NCBI GenBank assembly: GCA_946807835.1
Contig: OX327699.1
Location: 498,501-562,500 of the forward strand
Direction of reading: 5' to 3'
DNA: 64,000 bases
Source of the DNA: Ailanthus altissimus
Taxonomy: Eukaryota > Streptophyta > Magnoliopsida > Sapindales > Simaroubaceae
Program-made: the position numbers and the translations under genes
The notes under the pieces: generated by a model
What the model was told of the DNA's origin: nothing
Database searches by the model: none
The model's input: the letters and a program-made list of their open reading frames with translations, nothing else
Shown: positions 21,601 to 33,600 of the stretch, one piece after another
How positions within the stretch are numbered: position 1 is the first letter of the stretch
Layout of the letters: each line of letters begins with the position of its first letter

Positions 21601-24600
21601 GCGCCTCCACGCGCCGTAAACAGTAACTATCTCCGGTGACCGCATTATTTTCCGGCGGTAGTACAGTTTCCGGCCATCTCCGTTGACCTCGGAAGGTGCC
21701 GACAATCAGAGCTGCAGTCGTAGCTCTCTCCCTGGACACCGGACGCGCCTCCACGCGCCGGTAACAGCCCAGGTTTCCGGCAGCTTTTCACCGCCGATCT
21801 GCAACTTTCCGGCGACTTGAAATCTCACCGCCAGCGTCATCGGACTCAGACGACGCCGATGACCCCAACTACAGCCGCCGTGCACTCACCGGCATTCGGA
21901 CGCGCCTCCACACGCCGTATCTCCGACGCTATCATTTGGCCGCCGATCTCCTTATCCGGCGAGCGTTAGTGCTCACCGCCGGCGCCAACAGATTCAGGCA
22001 ACGCCGGGAAACCAAATCTCTGTCATCCGGCGAGTTGCCGTCGTCGGCCGCCGTCGCCGTCGCCGGAAACAGCCACAGTATTGCCGGAAAAATGGCTTCT
22101 GTATTGTAGAACTTCTCAGTTACTTTTCTCCTTCATTTGTGAGCAAATATGACTACTACTCAAAACTTTAAAACAAGCAGGCACCTTTCATCAGTGATTC
22201 TCACCGGTGTTGAATTAGAGAATTACCTTAAATACCAAGCGGCTAAGCAGTCTACTTCTTCTGTTGCCCCCACACAGGATCTAGGTAATTCGGTCGCTTG
22301 TCTTACTCAACCTCCTTCCTTAGGACCTTGGATCCTTGATTCTGGTGCCTCTGATCACATTTCTGGTAATCTCCAATTACTTTCTCATATTTCTACATCC
22401 AGATTATTGCCATCTGTCACCCTTGCTAATGGATCCACAACAACTACTCAAGCAGTTGGTCGAGCACATCCTCTTCCTTCCTTACCTTTAGAATCTGTTC
22501 TTTATATTCCGCATTGTCCTTTTAATCTTATTTCTATTAGTAAGCTTACTCGCTCTTTAAACTGTACAATTACTTTTGTCCATGACTCTGTTCTTATCCA
22601 GGATCGCAGTACAAGAAAGACGATTGGGGTAGGTCGTGAGTCACAGGGGCTCTATCATCTAAGTATTCCTCAACCATCTGTTGCATGCAATGTCTCACCC
22701 GCACTTCTTCATAATCGTTTGGGACATCCAAATCTGTTAAAGCTTCGAAAAATGGTTCCAGGTCTTTCTAGTCTGCCATCTTTTAATTGTGAGTCTTGTC
22801 AGTTTGGGAAACACTCTCGTGGATCGTTTCCAAAGCGTGTCAATAATCGAGCTACATCCCCTTTTGCATTAATTCATTCAGATGTCTGGGGTCCTAGTCG
22901 AGTCTCATCTGTTTTAGGTTTTAAATATTTTGTTACATTTATTGATGATTATTCAACGTTGCACTTGGTTATTTTTGATGAAAAATCGTTCTGAATAATT
23001 TTCCATCTTTGAGTCTTTTTGTGCTGAAATTAAAACGCAATTCTCCACTACTATCCGTATATTGCGTAGTGATAATGCACGTGAATACTTTTCTGCTCCT
23101 TTTACTAAATTTATGTCTTCTCAGGGCATTTTACATCAGTCTTCCTGTGTCTATACTCCACAACAAAATGGAGTTGCCGAGCGTAAGAACAGACATCTCA
23201 TTGAAACTGCTCGAACATTACTTCTACATCATAATGTTCCTCTTCGTTTTTGGGGGGATGCTGTTCTTACTGCTTGTTTTTTGATCAATCGAATGCCGTC
23301 CTCCGTGTTACAACATCAGGTTCCTTATTCTATTCTGTATCCTGATCAACCATTGTTTTCTCTTCCGCCGCGTGTCTTTGGCTGCACATGTTTTGTCCAT
23401 GTCTTCACTCCTGGTCAAGACAAATTATCTGCCCGGTCCATCAAATGTATTTTTCTTGGGTACTCACGTCTCCAGAAAGGATATAGGTGTTATTCTCCTA
23501 ACACCCGACGTTATTTTATTTCTGCTGATGTCACATTTTTTGAGTCTTCCCCTCTCTTTTCTTCTGCTACAGAACATATGTCAATCACAGAGGCTCTTCC
23601 AGTTCCTTATATTATTCCTCATCCTGAGTCAAACACAGAATTTGTTCCTACCCCACAATATGATCCTCCTCCCCAGGATTCTCCCTCTCCGAATAATGGG
23701 AGTCTTGTTCCTCTTTCTCCTTCAGGTGATGACAGTGATACTGCTCCTGTAGCACTTGAGGTTCCCGCCGACTCACTTCCTGCTCCCGATCACTCTCCTA
23801 CTGAGGTCCTACCACCTGATGACCAATTTCCCATTGCTATCCGAAAAGGTATACGTTCCACTCGCAATCCTCATCCTATATATAACTTTCTTAGTTATCA
23901 TCGATTGTCTTTACCATATTATGCTTTTGTATCAAATTTATCCTCTGTCACTGTCCCTGCCACTCTTCGTGATGCTCTTTCACATCCTGGGTGGTGTCAA
24001 GCAATGGTTGAAGAAATGACTGCTTTGCATAATAATGGTACATGGGAATTAGTCCAATTGCCCCCCGGCCACTCCACCGTTGGTTGTCGTTGGGTTTACA
24101 ATGTCAAGTTTGGACCAGATGGTCAGGTTGATCGGTTGAAAGCAAGGTTAGTTACCAAAGGATATACACAGACTTATGGCCTAGATTATTCTGACACCTT
24201 CTCTCCTGTGGCTAAAATGTCATCTGTTCGGTTGTTCTTATCTATGGCTGCTATTCGTCAATGGCCTTTGCACCAACTTGACATCAAGAATGCCTTTCTT
24301 CACGGAGAACTTCAAGAAGAAATCTATATGGAGCAACCACCTGGTTTTGTTGCTCAGGGGGAGTCTGGTTTGGTATGTAAACTTCGCCGTTCATTGTATG
24401 GTTTAAAACAATCTCCTCGTGCCTGGTTTGGTCGTTTCAGCACTGTTATCCAGGAGTTTGGCATGATTCGAAGTCAGTCAGATCACTCTGTTTTTTATAA
24501 GCATACACCACAAGGCCAATGCATATATCTGGTAGTCTATGTTGATGATATTGTCATTACAGGAAATGATCAAGATGGTATTAAGCAATTAAAAAAACAC

Positions 24601-27600
24601 TTATTTGATCATTTTCAGACCAAAGATTTAGGATTACTCAGATACTTCCTTGGTATTGAAGTAGCTCAATCTAGCTCTGGAATCGTTATTTCTCAAAGAA
24701 AGTATGCTTTAGATATTCTTCAGGAAACAGGGATGATGGATTATCAACCCATAGACACTCCCATGGATTCTAACACTAAGCTTCTACCTGGACAGGGGGA
24801 GCCTATTACAGATCCTGGGAGATATCGGAGACTAGTTGGTAAACTTAATTATCTCACTATCACACGACCGGATATTTCTTTCCCGGTTAGTGTTGTCAGT
24901 CAATTTCTACAGTCTCCATGTGACAGTCATTGGAATGCAGTTATTCGAATCCTACGATATATTAAGAGTGCACCAGGTAAAGGTTTACTATATGAGAATA
25001 AGGGCCATACACAGATTATTGGATATTCAGATGCCGATTGGGCAGGTTCTCCATCAGATAGACGTTCTACTACTGGGTATTGTGTTCTTGTGGGAGGAAA
25101 TCTTGTATCTTGGAAAAGTAAGAAGCAAGCTGTTGTTGCTAGGTCAACTGCAGAAGCAGAATATCGGGCAATGGCTTTAGCAACTTGTGAACTTATATGG
25201 TTGAAACAGTTAATCCAAGAATTGAAATTTGCAGATATATCACAGATGAAGTTACTTTGTGATAATCAAGCTGCCCTCCATATTTCATCAAATCCAGTGT
25301 TTCATGAAAGGACTAAACATATAGAGATTGATTGTCACTTTATTCAAGAAAAGATTCAATCTGGCATTATTTCTACCAATTATGTCAGCTCAAACAATCA
25401 ACTAGCAGATGTCCTTACTAAATCTCTGAGAGGTCCTAGAATTGATTTTATTTGTAACAAGCTTGGAGCATATGATGTATATGCTCCAGCTTGAGGGGGA
25501 GTGTGGAAATGCTTGTATTATGCTTGTATTATGGTTGTAATCTAGTTGTAAAGATAGCTTTACAACTAGACTTAGGACTATATATAGACTTGTATTATGT
25601 TCAATTCAAATAAGAAAGTCTTTTCTTTCTCAATTACTTCTTCAATAGTCTTGTTCCTATTCATTTTGCAGGTGATGTCATCAATATTGTTCCTAATGTA
25701 AATCCTGCAGGTGATGCCATTGACACAGTTCCTATTGACTCACTGTCTGCTCCTGATTCCTCTCCAACTACAACCTTACCTATTGATGACTAGTTTCCCA
25801 TTATTGTTCATAAAGATATACGATTTCCTTGCAATCCTCATCCTATATACAATTTTCTTAGTTATCATCGCTTATCTTCCCCATATTATACCTTTGTGTC
25901 CACTTTATCTTCTGCTTCTATTTCTATTCTTAAAACACTTTATGAGGCTCTTTCACATCTTAGTTGGCGTCAAGCAATGGTTGAGGAAATAGCTGCTTTG
26001 CATGCTAATAGTACATGGGAATTAGTTCGGTTGCCACCAGGACGTTATAGATGGGTGTACACTGTCAAGGTTGGACCCAATGGTCAGGTGGACAGATTGA
26101 AAGCTCGGTTGATTGCAAAAGAGTACACTCAGACTTATGGGCAGGATTATTACGAAACTCTCTCTCCTGTGACTAAAATGTCATTTGTTCTGCTGTTCTT
26201 ATTTATAGCTGCTATTCGTCAATGGCCTTTGCATCAACTCAATATCAAAAATGCGTTTCTTCATGGTAAGCTTTAGGAAAATATATATATATATATAGAG
26301 AGAGAGCAACCACCTGGATTTGTTGCTCAGGAGGAGCGTGGTTTGGTATGTAAGCTTCGTCGCTCCTTATATGGTTTAAAACAGCTCCTCGTGCCTAGTT
26401 CAACCGCTTCGTTACTGTTATCCAGAAGTTTGGCATGATTTGAAGTGAGTCAAATCATTCTATTTTCTATCGACATACACCACAAGGCCAATTCATATAT
26501 CTGGTAGTGTACATTGATGATATTGTCATTATAGGAGGTCATCAAGACGGTATAAAACAATTAAAGAATCATTTGTTTTGTCATTTTTAAACTAAAGATT
26601 TGAGATTGCTCAAATATTTTCTTGGTATACAGGTTGCTCAATCTAAGTCTGGAATTGTTATCTCTCAAAGAAAATATGCGCTGGATATTCTAGAGGAAAC
26701 AGGGATATAAATCCTTTAGCCACTAACCGTGCTTTGTACCTTTTAATGGAACCATCAGCTTTATATTTTACCATGAATACCCATTTGCACCCTACAATAC
26801 TTTTATCATATGAAATTTCCACCAACTTCCAAGTATTATTTTGTTTAAGGGCATGCATTTCTTCAATTACTACAGCCTTCCATTTGGGAACATTAAGAGC
26901 AGCTTCAATTGTCCTAAGAATAACAACACTAGACACATTCGAAGTGAAGGCACGGAATGAAGATGACAAGTTAGAATAAGAAATAAATTTAGAAATAGGA
27001 TATTGAGTACAAGACCTAAAACCCTTTCTAATTGCTATAGGAATATCTAAATTTGAATCAGAACTTGAGTATTTTTTTATTACCTAACATATTTAAAGAC
27101 TGAGGTTCTATCACAAGTTCAACTTCTTGACCGTGATTAAGATTCATGATTTGCTCATTTCCTCGAGAGAATTTTTTTCTAGAGTAGACACATTACTCTT
27201 GCTGATTTTGTCTAGTTGTTTCTCATTTTTTTCCTGTATTGGTAAAAATTATCCTGTGGTTAGTTTGAAGAAGTGGTTGTACTAGGTTCAGTAATAAACA
27301 CTATTGGAGTTGGATTGGGTTAAATAATAGACATTGTTAGAGCTGGACTGGGTTCAGCGATAACATTATTGGAGCTGGACTAGGTTCGGTGAAAGGAAAG
27401 GGATCTATAGCAGGAGTGACAAATTGGTTTAATGGTAAATCCAAAGTATTCCATGAACACTAAGCTTCTTGATAAACAATCTCCCCCTGAAGCGAAATGG
27501 GAGAGTAGTGTGGAGTATCCTCGAAAAAAATATCACACGAAACATAAGTTTTCTTGGAATGGGGGCAAAAACATGTATACCTTTTTTGGGTTGGAGAATA

Positions 27601-30600
27601 ACCAATAAAGATAGTCTAAGTGCTCTAGGGTCAAGTTTACTACAATTGTGATCATGAATGTGTACAAAGGCAATACAACCAAAGGTTGGAAGAGTGTTTG
27701 TTGATATATAAGGATAGGACTTGGTGAAGACAGAAAATAGAGATTCAAACTTAAGAGTGCAACTTGAAAGGCAATTTATAAGGTAGGTGGCAGTTAAGAG
27801 TATCCCCCGCAAATATTTTAGAACATTCATAGTAAATATGAGAGCACTGGCAACCTCCAACATATGACGATTTTTTCTTTTGGAGACGTTATTTTGCTGT
27901 GAAGTATCAGCACAAGAACTTTGATGAATAATTCCATTCTAGAGCAAATATTCACCAAGAATTAAGTTAAAATACTCTTTACCATTATCAGCCCGAAGCA
28001 CATGAATTTTTGTCTGAAATTGGGTTTGGATCATGTGGTGAAATTTTTAAACACCTCATATGTTTTAGAATTTTCGCGGAGAAGATAAACCTAACTAATA
28101 CATGTGTGATCATCAATAAAATGTGATAAACCATCTTTTGCCATTGGAAGTTGTAATTTTTGAAGGTCCCATATGTCACTATGGATCAAAAAGAAAGAAG
28201 TGGATGGAATATATGGTCTTAGAAGAACATAGGATAAAGTGTGCTTAGCAAACTAACATATATCACATTGAAAAGAAGCAAAACCTTTATTATCAACTGA
28301 AGAGGGAAACAACCGTTTCAAATAAGAAAGATTGGGTTGACCAAGTCTATAATGCCACAACATTAACTTACTAGAACTAGAAGTGAAAACTGAAGCAACG
28401 CCAGACACAAGAGCTTGTCGACTCTCTTTATTATGATCTTTAAGGAAATAGAGGACATCATGAATCCTAGCATTACCAATTGTCCCCTTTGTTGATAAAT
28501 CCTAAAAATAACAAGAGGAGGACACAAATTTAGCAACAAAATTATTATCACAAGTAAGTTCGCTAACAGAAATCAAATTACAAGTTCACAAGGGAACATG
28601 AAAAACAGATGTAAGAGTGAGACCATTGGACAAACTAACAATTCCTATTCCTACAACAAAAGGCAAGGAGCCATCGACAATTTTAACAGTGGCTTTATTA
28701 AAGCAAGGAACATACGAGTGAAAAACATTATAGACACCTGTCATATGGTCAGAGGCACCTGAATCAATAATCCAAGATGCCAAGGAATCGACTGATAAGG
28801 TTAAAGTAGCGAGAAAGTTCCTACCATCAAGTTTATGAGCAGTAATGTGTAGAGATTTGTTATCTCTACCATAGAAGGAGACAAATGGGATGCTGAAGTT
28901 TGTAAATGCGGCATTGTTGCCAGAGGAGTTACGGGAATGGCAATGTCCATGAAAAAAAACTAATTAAAAAATTATGGGCAGCAATGAAGAAGACTACGAG
29001 CAATAGAACACCGTAGATTGATGATTTGGCGACGAGGAATCTAATGGTGTTAGAGGTGAGAGAAGATGCGCTGGAAAAACAATTGGAATCTGAGGTGGAA
29101 GATGAACAGCAACAGTGCGTTTGGCGGCGAGTGTAGGTGCATCCGATTTCCAATTGATCTGATTTCGGTAGGGATGAAATGGCTGACATCTTCTAAATGT
29201 TTGGGTAAAGGCCGTGTATGGCCACTCGCGGGAAAATGGCCGGAATCTAAAATGGCCAGCGTCAGAGAGCTTGGCTGTTGAATGACGCGTAAAGGCGCAT
29301 CTGATCTCGAATTAAAATGATCCTGGTGGCGTTAGAACGTTCAGCGAGTTCTGAGTGTTTTGGACTAAGTAGCGAACTTTCGATGGACTTCCAGTGAACT
29401 TCTGGCAAGACTCCGATGAACTCCCGACAGGTCTCTGAGTTTTTTAACTAAACATCGGGACAATGAAAGCAACCTTGCTCTGATACCATATAGTTTTGCT
29501 GAATATTTTTGGTATATTCATTGATAGAGAGATTCCAACAATATATAGATACAAAGGCAAATCAATAAAGGAAAAAAACTGTCTCCTAGAATCAAGAAAA
29601 TGAATACTAATAAAAATTACAGCTATATACAGTAAAACAACCTTAAATGTTTGATTTTCTGCCAACAAAAATAATTCTAATTTTTCAGAGTAATGAGTCA
29701 ATAGCCATTAGACAAATTTCCAGAACTGATGCTTATGCAATTTTCAGACACGAGAGAAAAGCAGTTCTGAAGCATCCAACACAAGTATCAGCAAATTGAA
29801 TACAGATCCTACCTGACAGCACTTAAGTTAGGAGTACTTGCAAGATAGTTGTGAGACTTGCTTTGAACATAGGCATGCAATCTTCCGGCTGGATCTGATG
29901 AATCTGTTCTCACCATCTTTTGCACTGGCACCTTTTGCGACTTTGACCCTATTAAAAACAAAAAATAAATAGAGTTTTTTTCTTTTTCTTTTAATACAGG
30001 AAACAAAATATTTTATTAATTAAAGGAAAAATATAGCAAACAGGTCCACCAATAGACGAAAATCTAAATGCAAGAAACATAAAGAAAATATTAGACCGTC
30101 TCCAAGTTAAGAAACAGAACAGAAGAATCACTAATTGTAGACAACTAGAAGACCAAGATATGGATAATTACAACAGACCACTCATTTGAGATCATAGCCA
30201 GAGAATCCCTCTAAATTATCAGTAATCGAAGAGCATAAAGAAGCGAGACAGTGAGCCCTTTCTCAAATGTCAGCAACATCATCCCATTATCTTCAAAAAT
30301 TCTTCAGTTATTTTCCTCCAAAACACCCAGAAATAGCCATAATTTCCATAATCCTGCAAGATCTTTGCTCTTGTATTCCTACTAAAAGGGTAACTAATTC
30401 CATAATAAAATCTGAAGAATGCTCTGAAAAAAAACCCAATAAGAAAGTGGTCACAAGGAGATAAGTCTACTATCCAATTGTCTTCCCAAAACTGGATTCT
30501 CCATTTCCCACTAGATATGATAAAAAGAAGTTTGGATATTAATTGAGATGGATTTAATTGGACTTCTATTGGACCCAAATGAACCCAATATGGAACCCAA

Positions 30601-33600
30601 TTTGTTGGAATGAAGTCCATAAAGATTATAATAAAAAGAACTTTTATGTGTCATTTAGTAATTTACTGTAATTTAATAACATTGAAACAAACTTAAAATT
30701 TTACATCCAAATGATCTTGATAGAGAACCAAAAGAGAGAACAAAAATGAGAAAAATATCCAAGAGAAAAGGGAGAAAATTTAGAGGAAATTAGGGAGACA
30801 ATAACTAATTATCTCAACAATTATCAAATCAAGTCCCAAGACAAAAGGCCCTATTTATAGTGGCCAAAACCCTAATTGAAATAGGTAACAAAGCTCTAGT
30901 GCAACTAAAACAAGAAAAATAGAAATAACATAAAAAGTAGCCCAGCCCATCCTACATCCAATCTAGTAGCTTAAAGAGCTCTTTTAATTGACAAACAACA
31001 ACCAACTATTTTCGATCAAAAGTTCTACTAGTAGAAGCTTTACTTATAAAGCCCCTATCCAAGGAAGCCATAATAAACAGATTCTTACTTTAACTTCAAG
31101 GGGCTAATTTTTGTTGCCTATATGGACCCCCGGTTCTCTTTCACATCATTTTCCCCCTTTAAAACTACTATTTTGATTGTATAAAAAGAATCACAATGCA
31201 AAACTCAAGGGTAGCGTTAAAATTATGTTAAATTAAATGATATGATCTTAGAACATTGTATTTTAAAGTATTTCCAACTTGAAGGGGAGTTTTGAAATTA
31301 TTTTAATTTAAACAATAATGTTGACAAAAAAATTAATATAAATAAGCGTCAATTTGTAAGTTATGACATATATCTCTTTTTCCACCATTTCCTTCCTTTA
31401 TCTCACTTCTCTCTCTTATCTATCCTCTTCTCTGTTTCCATTGTTTCTCTCCTCTAAGTCATCTTTTCTCTCCAGTTTTTGGCTTCACCTTCGATTATTA
31501 AAAGAATAGTTTTAATCAAAGCATGCAGCACAATTAGGAAGAAAACATTTTACATACCAGAAGGATTAAGATGCAAATCCTTGCATATATTGTGAGGTGT
31601 AGATGGAGAGGATTCCATGGTCTGATCACAAGCAAGAAACACAAAAGCCAAGGAAACACAAAATTAGATGGATAAAATTGATTAAACCGCAAGAACTTAT
31701 TAACTGTCACAGTAACAGAAATGTTAGAAAGATATTCAAAAGCTATATCGAGGCAACAAAAAGATCTTGTACTGTTACTAAGTAGCAAAAAAGGAAATAT
31801 ACAAACAGGTTGGTTTCATAGGTACTCCTTAACATATTATCCATGAACTCTGAAGGCACCTTAGCAAGTTGGAGAAGTTGCACATAGAAATTTAAAAGTA
31901 TTTGAGCATCAAGATTTGTAATGGACTCAGCTTTAAGAAGTATCAAGGTTGTAAATGGTACCACCTGCTTTTGTAATTGGACTAAATTAAGTCAGTGTTG
32001 AAATAAGGTATAGGTGTCTCAAACTGTATAAAGTGATAAATTTTCTAGTTAAGCAAACATCTTCTATTGAGCATCTATTTTTCAAAATCTGGAAGCATGT
32101 TAGTATTCTGAAGAAAAGGCAGAAACATTTGCTGGTAATAGTGTTTGAGGTGCAAAGTGTAACTCTAGAACTAGAAGTGTTGGGCCTAATTATTTTGTTT
32201 TCAAGAAAACTGAACTAATTCCTTACCATTGAAATAATTCACGAATTATCATATTGTTTGTTTTATACAATTTGCTATATGTTGACATTGCCCGAGGAAG
32301 ACCTGGAGCATTTGTTCTTTTTTCTATGGAAGAAGATCAATTATCTTTTCTAACAAGTTCATCACCAGAGAATAGAAGGGTGGAGGAAGCTTGTTTATCT
32401 AAGGGTAGTAGGCTGACTCTTATCCAATCTATTCTTTCTAGTCTGCCTACTTATAGTTTATCTGTATTTCACTCTCTTCTTTAGTGGCTAACAGCTTAGA
32501 AAGCTTATAACAGATTTCTTTCAGGAAGGAGAGATCATTAAATTGATTGGAGTTTAGTGTCTCAACCTCATTTTAAATGAGGCACTTAGGGATGAGAATT
32601 GAAAACTTGCCATGAATGAGGAAATGAGTGCAACTAATAAAAATCATACATTGGAGATTGTTGATCATCCAAAAGACAAGAAACTTGTAAGATATAAGTG
32701 GGTATAAACACTCAAGTTTAAAGTTAATGGGTCTTTGGAGAGGCACAAGGCTAGGTTAGTAACCATGGGGTACACTCAAACACATGGGGTAGATCATCAA
32801 GAGACTTTTGCTTTGGTAGCTAAGATGAATACGGTCTGCATTCTTTTATCTTTGGCAGCTAATTTCAATTGGTGTTTGCAGCAATTTGATGTTAAGAATG
32901 CCCTTTTACATGGTGATCTTGAAGAAAAAGTGTATATGGAACCTCCGCAGGGTTAAAAGAAATATTTCAAAAATAATCAAGTGTACAGGTTAAGAAAGAT
33001 ACTTTACAGGCTTAAGTAATCACCCCCAACGTGGTTTGGAAAGTTTACTAATGTAATGCTTATAATTGGCCACACACAAAGTCAAAGGGATAATACTCTT
33101 TTCTTCACACACTCGACAGCAGGAAGCTTGCAATCTTGATTGTATATGTCGATGATATCATTGTCACAGGTGATGATGATGAGGAAAGTCAGAGGCTTAA
33201 GGTTAGACTTTCGAAGAATTTGAGATTAAAGAGCTTAGGAAACTCAAATACTTTTTAGGGATCAAAGTAGGTCGATCCAAAGAAGGTATATTTGTTTCCC
33301 AGCAAAAGTACATTCTTGATCTCTTATAAGAGATGGGAATGATGGGCTGCAAGCCCATTGATACTATTCAAATGTATATGGTAGGTGTATATATATGGTA
33401 GGCATAGAATAGGAAAGCTTTGATGATGTTCCTTTTTTGTATAGATGACTTCCTTTCTAGGGTTATCTCAACCCCTATATATTGTACTCCTCTTTTCAAT
33501 GGAATATACAATAGAAATACATCTTCTTCTTTTACATGGTATCAAAGCCATTGTACTTTTTTTGATTCATAGTTTTTTCGACGAAGTCGCCTGTTCTTTT

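Larger units (their letters stand above)
21261..25644 (+). mobile_element. Element 3: young Ty1/copia element lacking gag
   Basis: 4384 bp with 143-bp LTRs (21261-21403 and 25502-25644), primer site TGGTATCAGAGCC at 21404, GC-rich leader, gag-deleted pol, and purine tract TTGAGGGGGAG before the 3' LTR. Target duplication ATAGT is at 21256-21260 and 25645-25649. The LTRs differ at two adjacent positions (AG versus GA near 21335). It is nested in an older member of its own family. Confidence 0.96.
18750..26706 (+). mobile_element. Old decayed Ty1/copia (element 1/3 family), split by element 3
   Basis: Leader-like sequence from about 18750, then a gag-pol remnant closely related to element 1, interrupted at 21260 by element 3 and resuming at 25645. 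Joining across the insertion restores SAYDS then [10 protein letters not shown]. The remnant stops inside the reverse transcriptase at about 26706. No LTR of its own is visible at either end, so both ends are truncated. Confidence 0.85.
26707..29667 (-). mobile_element. Truncated minus-strand Ty1/copia fragment
   Basis: Minus-strand order is a probable 5' LTR (29667-29489), primer site TGGTATCAGAGC at 29488-29477, a leader, a short damaged gag region, protease ([18 protein letters not shown], about 28780), integrase debris, the [18 protein letters not shown] segment (about 27640), and the start of reverse transcriptase ([34 protein letters not shown]) ending near 26710. The rest of RT, RNase H and the 3' LTR are missing. 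It is a different family from elements 1-3. Confidence 0.82.
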
